From Sphingomonadaceae bacterium (lineage in GTDB: Bacteria > Pseudomonadota > Alphaproteobacteria > Sphingomonadales > Sphingomonadaceae): a stretch of 64,000 nt of DNA. Shown here in pieces: positions 54,171-63,103 of the stretch; the first letter of the stretch is position 1; each line of letters begins with the position of its first letter. A program made the translations under genes and the position numbers. The stretch spans positions 1 through 64,000 of the forward strand of contig JAKFUU010000005.1 in assembly GCA_021732525.1 (NCBI GenBank), given 5' to 3'. Under the pieces are notes generated by a model. The model did not search any database and was not told where the DNA came from. It saw nothing but the letters and a program-made list of their open reading frames with translations.

Positions 54171-54629
54171 ATGACCGAACAATCAAATCCCATCTTTTTA
54201 GGAAAGACCAGCCCGCTACCCCAAAATCCGCAAGAGGCGATGCTCGATTATGTGCCCAATCCGCGCGCCGGTGCGCTGTATCTGGTCCGCTTTGCCGCGC
54301 CCGAATTTACCTCGCTTTGCCCGGTAACGGCGCAGCCCGATTTCGCGCATCTGGTGATCGACTATGCGCCGGATAAGACCATTGTGGAGAGCAAATCGCT
54401 CAAGCTTTTTTTGGGCAGCTTTCGGGATCATGCGGCGTTTCATGAAGATTGCACGGTTGGCATTGGCCAGCGGCTTTTCGCCGAAATGGCACCGCGCTGG
54501 CTGCGTATTGGCGGCTATTGGTATCCGCGCGGCGGCATTCCGATCGATGTCTTTTGGCAATCGGGCGAACCGCCCACCGGCCTATGGCTCCCCGATCAAG
54601 GCGTTGCGAGCTATCGCGGCCGGGGTTGA
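54171..54629 (+). CDS. queF: NADPH-dependent 7-cyano-7-deazaguanine reductase
   Basis: Reduces preQ0 to preQ1 for queuosine. 152 residues, the short unimodular form. Catalytic Cys50 and Asp57 lie in [20 protein letters not shown]; the NADPH motif is [13 protein letters not shown] (residues 73-85). The product feeds tgt at 15.5 kb. No preQ1 riboswitch was recognised in the 120-bp divergent region upstream. It converges on the HerA-like gene, with one base between the stops. Confidence 0.96.
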   Translation: MTEQSNPIFLGKTSPLPQNPQEAMLDYVPNPRAGALYLVRFAAPEFTSLCPVTAQPDFAHLVIDYAPDKTIVESKSLKLFLGSFRDHAAFHEDCTVGIGQRLFAEMAPRWLRIGGYWYPRGGIPIDVFWQSGEPPTGLWLPDQGVASYRGRG

Positions 54630-54630
54630 C

Positions 54631-56229
54631 TTACCGCATCAATCCGCCGATTAAATTTCGCGCAAAGCGGCCCAGCCCTGGCATGCCAAAGGATTTGCCC
54701 AATTCGGTCGCAACCGTTCCGGCGACCGCGCTTGCTGCCGATGCCTTGGGGTTGGCGCGTGATTTTTTGCCGAGCATCGCATTGGCCGCCATTGTGCCCG
54801 CCGAAGACAGCGCCGCACCCGCCGCCACCGAGGCAACCTTGCCCCATAAGGAGGTGCTTTTGCGCTCGCGCCTGCCCACTTCTTCCTCGCCTTGCGCTTC
54901 GACTTCTACGGCGGTTTGCGCGGCATCGATGGCCTTTTGCGCGAGCACTTCGGCGGCGCTATCGCGGTCCACCGCCGTGTCATATTTGCCGTCAAACGGG
55001 CTGATCGATTGGATGATCGCGCGCTCCTTTTTATCAAGCGGGCCAACACGTGAACGCGGCGGTTTAATCAAGGTTCGCTCGACGATGGATGGCGCGCCAT
55101 CCTCCATCAAGGTGGAGACCAAAGCCTCACCCACTTTCAGCTCGGTAATCGCCTGCGCCACATCCAAATCGGGGTTGATCCGGAAAGTTTCTGCCGCGGC
55201 CTTGATCGCTTTTTGATCGCGCGGGGTGAAGGCGCGCAAGGCATGTTGCACCCGGTTGCCCAATTGGCCGGCGACTTTTTCGGGGATATCGATCGGATTT
55301 TGCGTGACGAAATAAACGCCCACACCTTTCGACCGGATGAGCCGAACGACCTGCTCCACCTTCAACAGCAAGGCATCTGGCGCATCTTCGAACAATAAAT
55401 GCGCTTCATCAAAAAAGAACACCAGCTTTGGCTTATCGGGATCGCCCACCTCGGGCAAAGTTTCGAATAATTCGGCGAGCAGCCAAAGCAGGAAAGTGGC
55501 GTAAAGCTTGGGGCTCATCATCAACTTATCCGCCGCCAATATATTCACCTGACCCCGGCCCTTATCATCAAGCTGAATAAAGTCGGTAATTTCCAGCGCG
55601 GGTTCACCGAAAAATTTCGCGCCGCCTTGATCTTCAAGGCTGAGCAATTGCCGCTGGATCGTGCCCACCGACGCCTTGGTGACATTGCCATATTGGCCTG
55701 CGATCACGCCGGTATTTTCGCTGCACCAAACCAGCATCGCCTGCAAATCTTCCAGATCGAGCAGCAACATGCCCTGATCATCGGCGATGCGAAAGGCGAT
55801 ATTAAGCACGCCTTCCTGCGTCTCATTCAAACCCAATATCCGGGCGAGCAACAACGGCCCCATTTCCGATATTGTGGTGCGAATGGGATGGCCTTGTTCG
55901 CCATAGAGATCCCAAAAAACAACCGGATTATCGGCATAGCTATAGCCCGCATAACCAATTTTTTCGGCGCGCTGGGTGAAGGGCTCGTGCATTTTATGCG
56001 TGGGCGATCCGGCCATCGCGATCCCGCCCAGATCGCCCTTCACATCGGATAGGAAGACCGGAACCCCCGCGGCGGAGAGGCTATCGACCAGCCCTTGCAG
56101 CGTAACCGTCTTGCCGGTGCCGGTTGCACCCGCGATCAAACCATGCCGGTTGGCGCGTTTCAGGTTCAAAAACTGCGGCTTTTTCGTGCCCTCGGTTCCG
56201 CCGATGAAGATACCTTGATCGTTATCCAT
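54631..56229 (-). CDS. HerA-like ATPase, DUF853 (YjgR) family
   Basis: 532 residues. FtsK-HerA-class ATPase with Walker [21 protein letters not shown] near residue 35 and Walker [14 protein letters not shown] near residue 275. [34 protein letters not shown]-like ([20 protein letters not shown]) and [15 protein letters not shown] are DUF853 marks. The C-terminal 90 residues are Ala-rich with a glycine-hinged hydrophobic end, of unclear role. Its cellular function is not established. A composite repeat lies 22 bp upstream of its start. Confidence 0.88.
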   Translation of the reverse strand: MDNDQGIFIGGTEGTKKPQFLNLKRANRHGLIAGATGTGKTVTLQGLVDSLSAAGVPVFLSDVKGDLGGIAMAGSPTHKMHEPFTQRAEKIGYAGYSYADNPVVFWDLYGEQGHPIRTTISEMGPLLLARILGLNETQEGVLNIAFRIADDQGMLLLDLEDLQAMLVWCSENTGVIAGQYGNVTKASVGTIQRQLLSLEDQGGAKFFGEPALEITDFIQLDDKGRGQVNILAADKLMMSPKLYATFLLWLLAELFETLPEVGDPDKPKLVFFFDEAHLLFEDAPDALLLKVEQVVRLIRSKGVGVYFVTQNPIDIPEKVAGQLGNRVQHALRAFTPRDQKAIKAAAETFRINPDLDVAQAITELKVGEALVSTLMEDGAPSIVERTLIKPPRSRVGPLDKKERAIIQSISPFDGKYDTAVDRDSAAEVLAQKAIDAAQTAVEVEAQGEEEVGRRERKSTSLWGKVASVAAGAALSSAGTMAANAMLGKKSRANPKASAASAVAGTVATELGKSFGMPGLGRFARNLIGGLMR

Positions 56230-56251
56230 TTTGCTCGCTCCTGCGCCGATA

Positions 56252-56358
56252 TTAGAGCAGGCAGCGTGAAATAGGAATCACACTGCCCGCTCTATCTATT
56301 TGTTGTCGCATCGCTTGATGCGAAAAACCGGTGCCCACTTTTTCGCGCGATGCTCTAG
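56252..56358 (-). repeat. Composite TTAGAGC/GCTCTAA repeat, full copy 5 (reverse)
   Basis: Module B (TTAGAGCAGGCAGCGTGAAA ... CACTGCCCGCTCT) then module A (CGCATCGCTTGATGCGAAAA ... ACCGGTGCCCAC ... TTTTTCGCGCGATGC), ending TCTAG. It lies just upstream of the leftward HerA-like gene and within the intergenic block before bla. Confidence 0.9.
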
Positions 56359-56516
56359 CATTGTCTTCGTGAACAATGATGGCAACGTAAGGTCAAGTTA
56401 AATTATGCAACTAGGCCATATCTTCATTTCGTCGATTTTTAAGAATCGTTCATCGTAAACCTACGTCACACCGGTTTCATTCGCAAAATTAGATGGCTAA
56501 TATCAAATGCTGTTCA
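56359..56516. other. AT-rich spacer between two repeats upstream of the beta-lactamase
   Basis: About 160 bp, AT-rich, with a small inverted repeat CGATTTTTAAGAATCG near 56434. No coding signal. A promoter for the rightward bla-like gene could lie here, but I cannot place it with confidence. Confidence 0.35.
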
Positions 56517-56623
56517 TTAGAGCATGATGCGATTAGATAAAATCGCATCATGCTCCTTATCTCTTTGTGGTCGCGTGATTTTGAACGATTAACCGGTGCC
56601 CACTTAATCGCATCACGCTCTAG
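56517..56623. repeat. Composite repeat, diverged subfamily copy 6
   Basis: Ends TTAGAGC and GCTCTAG as in the other copies, but the inner arms are different: GAGCATGATGCGATT / AATCGCATCATGCTC form the first palindrome and GCGTGATT ... AATCGCATCACGC the second. The core ACCGGTGCCCACTT is retained. It ends only a few bases before the AGGAG of the bla-like gene. Confidence 0.8.
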
Positions 56624-56637
56624 TTAGGAGTTTATTC

Positions 56638-57801
56638 TTGTTCGCCGCTTGCTCAGATTTATCTCCTCATAAGAAAATTCCTTTGATGATAGGTTTGGCT
56701 GTCCTGCTCAACGCTTGTGTTTCATCCGGCAGCGCTCACAGCATATCGCAGCAAACGGCCCCGCCGCCACGTGATCGGCCCGTGCAAGCGCCGAGCGGAT
56801 CACCAATCGCGCAAACATTCCCGGCGCCGCGCGAAGCGGCCGCAAATAATCCGGCGCGCGGTTGGCCAGCGATGGCACCCATATTGCAAAATATTATCGA
56901 TGAAGAATGGCGGTTATTTCCTGGAAAGACCGGTGTTGCTGTAATCCGCATCGATGACGGCGGCGGCATTGTCGGCAAAAGGTTGCAAGATCTATTCCCG
57001 CAGCAAAGCGTTTCAAAAACATGGGTGGCACTCACCCTGCTCGATCAAATCGATCAAGGCAGGCTGCAGCTCGGTCAAAATATACGGATCACCGCGAATG
57101 ACGTGGCGGTATTTTATCAACCGCTTGGCGACCGGGTAACGCGCGAAGGCGCAGTGAATGAAACCGTCGGGCGATTGCTGGAGCTTGCAATTACCACCAG
57201 CGACAATACCGCGAATGACAATCTGCTGCGGATCGCGGGAGGGCCAGAGGCGGTGCGCGGCTTTATCGCCAAACATGGGCTGGGGCCAATCCGCTTTGGC
57301 CCCGGCGAAAGATTGCTGCAAAGCGGGATTGCCGGGCTGGAATGGCGGCAGGAATATTCAGTGGGCAGGCGATTTTATGAAGCCCGCTCCGCGCTGCCCT
57401 ATGAAACACGCAAGGCTGCGTTGAATCGCTATCTTGCCGATCCGGTCGATGGCGCAAGCCCCGAAGCGATCGCAAAGGCATTGAGCCGATTGGTTAAGGG
57501 GGAGTTGCTATCCACGCGCTCGACGCAATTGATGCTTGACCTGATGGCGCGGACCAAGAGCGGACCCAACCGCTTAAAAGCAGGTGTGCCTTCTGGATGG
57601 GGTTTTCTGCATAAAACCGGCACAGGCCAAACGCTCGATCCGGTTTCAACAGGCTATAATGATATCGGAATTATGACCGCGCCCGACGGCACGCGTTATG
57701 CGGTTGTGGTGATGATGTCAGACACCACCGCATCGGTGCCCGAACGGATGCGCTTCATGCAGGCTGTATCACGCGCGGTCGGCGCGCATCACCGGCCATA
57801 A
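56638..57801 (+). CDS. Class A beta-lactamase-like serine hydrolase (lipoprotein)
   Basis: 387 residues. Lipoprotein signal: GLAVLLNAC with Cys27, followed by a Pro/Ala-rich linker to about residue 75. Active-site elements of class A enzymes are present: SVSK at 124-127 (SxxK), SDN at 188-190 and KTG at 326-328. A clear omega-loop ExxLN was not found by eye, so it may be a penicillin-binding-like hydrolase rather than a true beta-lactamase. The TTG start is supported by AGGAG 7 bases upstream, directly after a repeat. No regulator is adjacent. Confidence 0.85.
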   Translation: MFAACSDLSPHKKIPLMIGLAVLLNACVSSGSAHSISQQTAPPPRDRPVQAPSGSPIAQTFPAPREAAANNPARGWPAMAPILQNIIDEEWRLFPGKTGVAVIRIDDGGGIVGKRLQDLFPQQSVSKTWVALTLLDQIDQGRLQLGQNIRITANDVAVFYQPLGDRVTREGAVNETVGRLLELAITTSDNTANDNLLRIAGGPEAVRGFIAKHGLGPIRFGPGERLLQSGIAGLEWRQEYSVGRRFYEARSALPYETRKAALNRYLADPVDGASPEAIAKALSRLVKGELLSTRSTQLMLDLMARTKSGPNRLKAGVPSGWGFLHKTGTGQTLDPVSTGYNDIGIMTAPDGTRYAVVVMMSDTTASVPERMRFMQAVSRAVGAHHRP

Positions 57802-57828
57802 ATAACCAGAATTTATGAGGCAAGCTGC

Positions 57829-57876
57829 AGCATGATGCGATGAACCCGCACCCACTTTTTCCCGCGATGCTTTAAA
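57829..57876 (-). repeat. Partial module A of the composite repeat, copy 7
   Basis: GCATGATGCGATGAACCCGC ... CCCACTTTTTCCCGCGATGC then TTTAA, between convergent genes. The TTA at 57872-57874 is the reverse complement of the TAA stop of the leftward aspartyl protease gene. Confidence 0.8.
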
Positions 57877-58888
57877 GCCGCGATTGTAAGCCGCGCCGCT
57901 GCGTCTTGGGTAACAAAAAGCTAACACGGTTGTTCACAAAATCGATCACCACCTTATCAAACAATCGGAGCGCATCCATGCCGAGAAATATGGCGGGGCG
58001 ATTTTCCAAGCCCAAAACTTTGGCCGCATAATTTTCTGAAAATACAATGGGCATATCTTGGATTCTGACACCGCCCAGTTCAATCTCGCGAATTTGTGTC
58101 AAATTACCCTCCAATTTCGTGCCGACAACGCTGCTCATTTCTATCGGGACGAAATCACTACCGCGATTGCGGCGGAGCAATTTATCGCGCAGCGCGTAAT
58201 TGCCAAGGCTGGATTGCGCGCCTGTGTCGATGACAATATCAACATGCATGCCGTTCAAGCTTGCGTTGGAAATCACCAAACGGCCGGCCTTGCGCCGCGC
58301 GGTCACTACGATCATGCCGCTTTCAAGCTTGGTCAGACCGCGTTTTTTGGGGGACGGCAGCACCTCCATTTTGGGCGCGCGAAAATCCAGAAACAGCTTG
58401 TTGTCTTGCAAACTGTCGATACCCAGCAACCCAAATGCACCCAGATTGGTTCGCTCCAACCCCGGCGCTTCCACCGCATCCAGGCTTAAGGTCGATGTCG
58501 TCAAGCTATCAATCAGGAAGGACGGAACCGTCGCGGGCCCCGATACCGTGGCCAGCCGCAACATCCGACCATTTTCTAACCCTAGCGACCGCGCCAGATC
58601 GGTCGCAATGACCGTGCGCTCCGATCCGGTATCAACGATGAAAGGAAACGGTTTGCTGCCATTAATTTGGACCGGCACGATCATCCGCCGGGTTGCATCG
58701 ATGGTAAATTCCTGCAACAGCAAGGTTTCAATTGGCAATGGCAATGGTCCGACGGGTTGGATCAGCCCTGGGTTGATATTGGGCGGATCAACCGCAACTT
58801 CCGCCCGCGCCGTCCAAGATAAAGTGATTGTGGCGAGTAAGGCCGTTTTGACAAACCCCGCAGCCGCAAAGCTCTTGATTTTGCCCAT
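57872..58888 (-). CDS. Exported aspartyl (retropepsin-fold) protease with two DTG motifs
   Basis: 338 residues with a signal peptide (hydrophobic about 14-28, ending WTARA). Two retropepsin-like halves are visible: PFIVDTGSERTVIATDLAR with Asp86, and DIVIDTGAQSSLGNYALR with Asp221, each followed later by the hydrophobic-hydrophobic-Gly (LLGID, FLGMD) element. One chain therefore carries both catalytic aspartates, as in pepsins, rather than needing a homodimer. Substrate unknown; periplasmic location inferred. Its stop codon is the tip of a composite-repeat fragment. Confidence 0.84.
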   Translation of the reverse strand: MGKIKSFAAAGFVKTALLATITLSWTARAEVAVDPPNINPGLIQPVGPLPLPIETLLLQEFTIDATRRMIVPVQINGSKPFPFIVDTGSERTVIATDLARSLGLENGRMLRLATVSGPATVPSFLIDSLTTSTLSLDAVEAPGLERTNLGAFGLLGIDSLQDNKLFLDFRAPKMEVLPSPKKRGLTKLESGMIVVTARRKAGRLVISNASLNGMHVDIVIDTGAQSSLGNYALRDKLLRRNRGSDFVPIEMSSVVGTKLEGNLTQIREIELGGVRIQDMPIVFSENYAAKVLGLENRPAIFLGMDALRLFDKVVIDFVNNRVSFLLPKTQRRGLQSRL

Positions 58889-59021
58889 CGCGCATTCTCC
58901 TGAACATTCGTAACAAATGCCTCCGGCCGCTATTCTATGTCATATTGGAATTTACGCAAGCGCGTTGATCAAAGCCCTTGTGCGCTCAGGAAAAAACAAG
59001 TGTCCTGCGATAAATATGCTT

Positions 59022-59053
59022 AAAAAAAGGCGGCTTAATAGCCGCCCTTTTTT
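59022..59053 (-). terminator. Bidirectional-type terminator, probably of tonB-exbB-exbD-exbD
   Basis: GGCGGC (59029-59034) / GCCGCC (59041-59046) with a 6-base loop, an A-run before and a T-run after. Because the aspartyl protease starts to the left of it and runs leftward, the transcript ending here is the leftward exb operon. Confidence 0.75.
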
Positions 59054-59134
59054 CTTATCACGTTTTTTGCGAGCATTTTAACGCATGCTGGATTTGACCA
59101 AATCTACATCAGCGCTCGCGCGCGGATCAGCGAA

Positions 59135-59249
59135 ATCGAAACCTAGACCCTGTTCGTTTTTGATTGAATCAAAAACCGGGTCTAGTTTCCCTGTTTTCCG
59201 CGATTTTCGAGCCGTTCGGTGTTTCCACCTCACTCGAAATCGCTCTAGT
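59135..59249 (-). repeat. Second TARAGC-ended repeat class downstream of exbD
   Basis: Read leftward it begins TAGAGCGATTTCGAG and contains GCGATTTCGAG ... CTCGAAAATCGC, then AACTAGACCCGG and the pair TTTTTGATT / AATCAAAAA, ending in GGGTCTAGG. Two nested stem-loops result. Its first three bases (59247-59245) are the TAG stop of exbD. The remainder of 58889-59244 outside this and the terminator holds nothing recognisable. Confidence 0.75.
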
Positions 59250-59697
59250 TAGGATCCCGGGCCGCTTTCCCAAATACCCGATATTGTTCGTTGCCGACAA
59301 AGCCAAATTTGGTGATGCCGCTGCTCTTAACCTTGGCCAACGCCCGATCAACCGTGTCATAAACCGCATTGGGTGCCGGTTGAAACTGCAGCTCTGGCTC
59401 CGGGTTTATCGCGGTCGTCTGACGCAAAAACTGCTCCATTTGATCGAGCGAAACCGGCGTTCCATTCCAAAGAATGCTGTTATCCGGCATAATCACGATC
59501 TTGTTAATAACCGGATCAATCAGCGGTTGATCCGGTTGATTGGGATCTTGAATCGGCAAATCGATATTGATCGCATGCGTGATCGGGGGGATGGTAATGA
59601 TGAACATGATGAGCAAAACAAGCATAACGTCTATCAACGGCGTTGTGTTCATTTCCATCATCGGTTGGCCATCATCTTTGCCGCCACTCATCGCCAT
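59245..59697 (-). CDS. exbD: ExbD-family energy transducer (first copy)
   Basis: 150 residues. One N-terminal membrane helix with the proton-path aspartate Asp23 in MNTTPLIDVMLVLLIMFIIT, then a periplasmic domain. With ExbB it uses the proton gradient to drive TonB. The C-terminal half (VDRALAKVKSSGITKFGFVG) is the usual ExbD alpha/beta domain. It is the last gene of tonB-exbB-exbD-exbD, and its TAG stop is the tip of a repeat element. Confidence 0.94.
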   Translation of the reverse strand: MAMSGGKDDGQPMMEMNTTPLIDVMLVLLIMFIITIPPITHAINIDLPIQDPNQPDQPLIDPVINKIVIMPDNSILWNGTPVSLDQMEQFLRQTTAINPEPELQFQPAPNAVYDTVDRALAKVKSSGITKFGFVGNEQYRVFGKAARDPN

Positions 59698-59721
59698 AAT
59701 ATTTACTCCTGAATAAGTGGG

Positions 59722-60270
59722 TTATTTAACCGCGGAGGTCGACAAATCGGTCGGTGAGGAAATAAATCCGACCTTTGCAAAACCGGCAAGCTGCATCGAA
59801 TAAACTGCGCCGCCAATGCAGCGCCAGGGTGTATTCACATCGCCGCGAATATGCGCTTCGGGCAAGTCTTCAATCGCAACTTGACCTGCATCGATCGCGG
59901 CTTGGCCGCCGAGCACTTCAATCTGCTGTTTTAACCGCTCGACGGCCTTTTCAACCAACTCATTCGAATCGATAGGGGATACATTTAAATAAACACGGCA
60001 TTCACCGCTGGGATTGACCCCATCATAATCGGGATCGCCAGGGTCTCGTCCAGCCGAGTCGGTTGTGCTAACGGCGAGCAAAATATTCTCCGCCTTCGCT
60101 TTGGTCGGTTCGAAGGGAACGACCGGCAATTCCATTTCAACGGTTTGAATAACAACCGGAATGGCAATAAGGAAGATAATGAGCAGAACCAACATAACGT
60201 CCACCAAAGGGGTTGTGTTGATTTCGGACATTGGCTTATCCGCGCCGCCGCCTCCAGTACTGATAGCCAT
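59722..60270 (-). CDS. exbD: ExbD-family energy transducer (second, longer copy)
   Basis: 182 residues. Asp24 in INTTPLVDVMLVLLIIFLIA marks the proton channel. The periplasmic part has an insert with DPGDPDYDGVNPSGECRVYL absent from the shorter copy and two cysteines (in GECRVYL and WRCIGG) that could pair. Paired exbD genes of different length are usual in sphingomonad and xanthomonad tonB operons. It lies 24 bp upstream of the other exbD. Confidence 0.93.
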   Translation of the reverse strand: MAISTGGGGADKPMSEINTTPLVDVMLVLLIIFLIAIPVVIQTVEMELPVVPFEPTKAKAENILLAVSTTDSAGRDPGDPDYDGVNPSGECRVYLNVSPIDSNELVEKAVERLKQQIEVLGGQAAIDAGQVAIEDLPEAHIRGDVNTPWRCIGGAVYSMQLAGFAKVGFISSPTDLSTSAVK

Positions 60271-60360
60271 TGGCTAATCCTCTCTAAATAACGGGTTGAA
60301 ACAACCGTCGGTTAAAACCGACTGGCGAGCCGCACCAAACGCGCGGCCCACCACCCATTT

Positions 60361-61119
60361 TTAATTTTTCATTGGTGCCGCAGCCGCCATTGGCTTGGCC
60401 GGCGCGGTGGCAGCAACCATCGGCTTGACCTTGCCGTCCGACGAGATGTAACCCAGCACGTCATTCGAAAAAGCCGAAAGGCTGCGTTGAATGGACTTAT
60501 TGCGCGCTTGCAACCAGTTATAGGCAAGCACCGCCGGAACCGCAACAAACAGACCGATGGCGGTCATGATCAGCGCTTCGCCAACCGGACCAGCCACAGC
60601 GTCGATCGACGCTTGTCCTGCAATACCAATTTTGATCAACGCCGAATAGATACCGATAACCGTGCCGAGCAAGCCGACGAAGGGTGAAACCGCACCAACC
60701 GATGCAAGGAACGACAATCCGCCATTCAACTTATTGTTGATCGATTCTTCCGAACGGGTCATCGCGCCATGCAACCAGTCATGCGCCTCGACAGGATCGG
60801 TTAGCAGACCATGCTGCATTTGAGCTTCGATGCCATCATCCACCAATTGGCGATAAGCGCTATTTTTATCGAGCTTGGCAGCGCCTTCTTTCAAGCTGTT
60901 TGCACGCCAGAAACCGGCACGCACTTGCTTGGCTTGGTTCATCACTTTATTTTGCTCGAATAATTTGGTGAACAAAATATAAAAAGAGCCGATCGACATG
61001 ATCACCAAGACAATAAAAATCGACCATGATATCGGTCCACCTTCGTTCAATGCTTCGATGAGGCCGAACTTATTTTTAGGTGCTTCTGCTGCAGCCTGAG
61101 CCAAAATTGCTAACGACAT
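60361..61119 (-). CDS. exbB: ExbB-family proton-channel protein
   Basis: 252 residues with three membrane helices: ISWSIFIVLVIMSIGSFYIL, then, after a cytoplasmic loop, LASVGAVSPFVGLLGTVIGI and ALIMTAIGLFVAVPAVLAYN. The last two line the pore around ExbD; the conserved Thr/Ser positions are present. An Ala/Pro/Met-rich tail ends in KN. An N-terminal stretch MSLAILAQAAAEA looks like a short leader. It lies 90 bp upstream of exbD2. Confidence 0.94.
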   Translation of the reverse strand: MSLAILAQAAAEAPKNKFGLIEALNEGGPISWSIFIVLVIMSIGSFYILFTKLFEQNKVMNQAKQVRAGFWRANSLKEGAAKLDKNSAYRQLVDDGIEAQMQHGLLTDPVEAHDWLHGAMTRSEESINNKLNGGLSFLASVGAVSPFVGLLGTVIGIYSALIKIGIAGQASIDAVAGPVGEALIMTAIGLFVAVPAVLAYNWLQARNKSIQRSLSAFSNDVLGYISSDGKVKPMVAATAPAKPMAAAAPMKN

Positions 61120-61185
61120 TTTACTTTCCTCTCAGAAAAAATTTGTTTTTTTGCCTAACGCAAGACCCCTTGCGCTGGCCATGAA

Positions 61186-61863
61186 TTATTTCGGGATTTG
61201 CCAGCGAACCCGGCTTGCCCATGAACCAGATGTCGGATTTCCTTGACTATCGAGCGCCGGATCAAAGCGGCCACGGCGCGTCACGTTCTTGCAGGTGGCA
61301 TCATCCAAATCCTGATGTCCGCTCGACGATGTAATCGAACAAGCAGATACCCTACCATCCGGCCCCACCGTAACGCGAAAACCGGTCGTGCCTTCACGTT
61401 CTTGTTGAAGCGCACGATTGGGATAATCATTTGAATTGGCCCAATTGCCGGGATTTCCTTTTGGAGATGGGTTGGGACGCTTGGCAACCGGTGGAGGTGG
61501 CGGCGGCGGCGGCGGTGGCGGAGCAGATGGCGCTGGCGGCGCAGCGCGTGGCACAACCGGCGCGGCCGGCGGCGGTGTATCCACTGTCCGAATTGTTGGC
61601 GGCGGCGTAACCGTGCGCACGATAGGCGGCGGCGATACAACCGGCGGCTCAATCTGCTTTTCTGGCTCTGGTGGCGGCTCTTCCTCTTCGGGTGGTTCTT
61701 CTTCCTTGACGTCGACGACGTTCAATCTTTCATTCACCTTCTTTACCGCCTCAAAAGCAAGACCGGTGATGAAAGCGTAACCCAGAAAAACATGCAGAAG
61801 AACGACGATAACAATCGAAACAATTCGACTGGTACTCATTTCTTGTTGGTCAGCATATGCCAT
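61186..61863 (-). CDS. tonB: TonB energy-transducing protein
   Basis: 225 residues. One N-terminal membrane helix (about 14-36, IVSIVIVVLLHVFLGYAFIT, with the His of the conserved SxxxH pattern), a long Pro/Glu-rich spanning segment (about 50-130, including a run of ten or more prolines), and a C-terminal TonB domain with TTGFRVTVGPDGRVSACSIT and ATCKNVTRRGRFDPALD. It opens the tonB-exbB-exbD-exbD operon and would serve TonB-dependent receptors encoded elsewhere. Confidence 0.93.
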   Translation of the reverse strand: MAYADQQEMSTSRIVSIVIVVLLHVFLGYAFITGLAFEAVKKVNERLNVVDVKEEEPPEEEEPPPEPEKQIEPPVVSPPPIVRTVTPPPTIRTVDTPPPAAPVVPRAAPPAPSAPPPPPPPPPPPVAKRPNPSPKGNPGNWANSNDYPNRALQQEREGTTGFRVTVGPDGRVSACSITSSSGHQDLDDATCKNVTRRGRFDPALDSQGNPTSGSWASRVRWQIPK

Positions 61864-62114
61864 ACGGAAACGACTCTCCTAACTTCCCATATTAAGCGAG
61901 TGAACCAATTGGATTTAACCCCTATCGATACCACTTCGATTGATCGAATTTCTTTTTTGCTTCGATTCCCAAATGCTTTAGCCGCCGAAAAACCGGCACG
62001 CAATCCGATTTCGAAGATTCATGTGCAATTCATATCACAATCTTTCATATACCGCGCCCACCGCGTCGCAAAATAAGGCGGGGAAATATACGCGCTTAGA
62101 CAGAGGAAAAGCAA

Positions 62115-62957
62115 ATGCGGATGATGTTTAAAATCTTATTAAGCGCTTCATTATCAATGATTTTATTTGAACCTAGCGCAACCATAGCGCAGAATGGTTT
62201 CGCGATTCCAGCCGATATGGCGCGCTATTCCGACGTTGCCGATCTGGTTACAATTTCCCCTGTTATCCTAGACGTACGTATCATCAAGATACAGAAACTT
62301 CCGCCCGAACAAACGATCGGTGTAGACGTGAATATTCAACGCACCGTCATAAATGCGGATGTCCTCGCCTTGATTCGAGGGGAAAAAGAGGCCGCAGCGA
62401 AGGTTCGATTTGTGCTCGATATCCCCAAAGATGCCAAGGGCAAGATTCCCAAATTAAACAAGCAGCGCTTTTTCCTTTTGGGCAAGGCGGTCGACAAAAG
62501 ACCGGATTTAATCCAGCTTGCGCGGCCCGATGCAATGATCGCTTACAGCTTGGCGAACGATGCTTTGTTGCGCGCGGTCATTAAAGAGGTGGTTCAGCTT
62601 GATGCTCCGCCGCCGATCACCGGCATTGCCAGCGCCTTTTACAGCCCCGGCACGGTCATTGGCGAGGGTAATACGCAGATATTCTTGCGCGCGCAGAATA
62701 ATCAGCCCTTTTCCATCTCGGTTGTCAGCCGGCCTGGCCGGCCAAAGCAATGGACCGTGTCGACCAGCGAATTGATCGAAGAATCCGCCGCCACGCCGCA
62801 AACCAACACGTTAATGTGGTATCGTTTGGCTTGCGAATTGCCGCGCGAGTTGCCCGCCCGGCTGATCGAATCGGGCGGCGGCGACAATATCGTTCGGGCG
62901 CAGGCCGATTATAAATATGTCATCGATGCACTGGGCCCATGTGGGCGGACGCGATAA
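62115..62957 (+). CDS. Exported protein of unknown function
   Basis: 280 residues with a signal peptide (MRMMFKILLSASLSMILF..., cleavage after TIAQ). The mature part is rich in beta strands: DVRIIKIQKLPPEQTIGVDV, DVLALIRGEKEAAAKVRFVL, QRFFLLGKAVDKRPDLIQL. Two cysteines (WYRLACELP and LGPCGRTR) near the end could pair. I recall similar uncharacterised sphingomonad proteins but no named domain. ATG 62115 has GAGGAAA upstream. Divergent from tonB by 250 bp. A hairpin cluster follows it. Confidence 0.7.
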   Translation: MRMMFKILLSASLSMILFEPSATIAQNGFAIPADMARYSDVADLVTISPVILDVRIIKIQKLPPEQTIGVDVNIQRTVINADVLALIRGEKEAAAKVRFVLDIPKDAKGKIPKLNKQRFFLLGKAVDKRPDLIQLARPDAMIAYSLANDALLRAVIKEVVQLDAPPPITGIASAFYSPGTVIGEGNTQIFLRAQNNQPFSISVVSRPGRPKQWTVSTSELIEESAATPQTNTLMWYRLACELPRELPARLIESGGGDNIVRAQADYKYVIDALGPCGRTR

Positions 62958-62976
62958 CGAAGAGGGTCTTGAGTCT

Positions 62977-62995
62977 GTTTCAGTTACACTGAAAC
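62977..62995. repeat. 8-bp inverted repeat near the end of the exported-protein gene
   Basis: GTTTCAGT (62977-62984) and ACTGAAAC (62988-62995) with a 3-base loop. It lies just before the 32-bp inverted repeat. Confidence 0.8.
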
Positions 62996-63000
62996 ATTGA

Positions 63001-63080
63001 CGGCACCAGCCCACTCCCCCACCCGGCCACCCGGTCAGGATATGCTATGGGTGGCCGGGTGGGGGAGTGGGCTGGTGCCG
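63001..63080. repeat. Perfect 32-bp GC-rich inverted repeat
   Basis: The left arm 63001-63032 begins CGGCACCAGCCCACTCCCCC and the right arm 63049-63080 is its exact reverse complement, with a 16-base loop (63033-63048). No T-run follows on either strand. It lies between convergent genes (exported protein and cobalamin adenosyltransferase), so it may still stop or stabilise transcripts. Confidence 0.95.
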
Positions 63081-63103
63081 CTTCCACGTAAGTGGAAAAA
63101 ACT

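Noticed and set aside
63082-63097. Terminator formed by TTCCAC/GTGGAA
   Set aside because: The adjacent A-run is on the wrong side for either converging gene, so it lacks a T-run after the stem.
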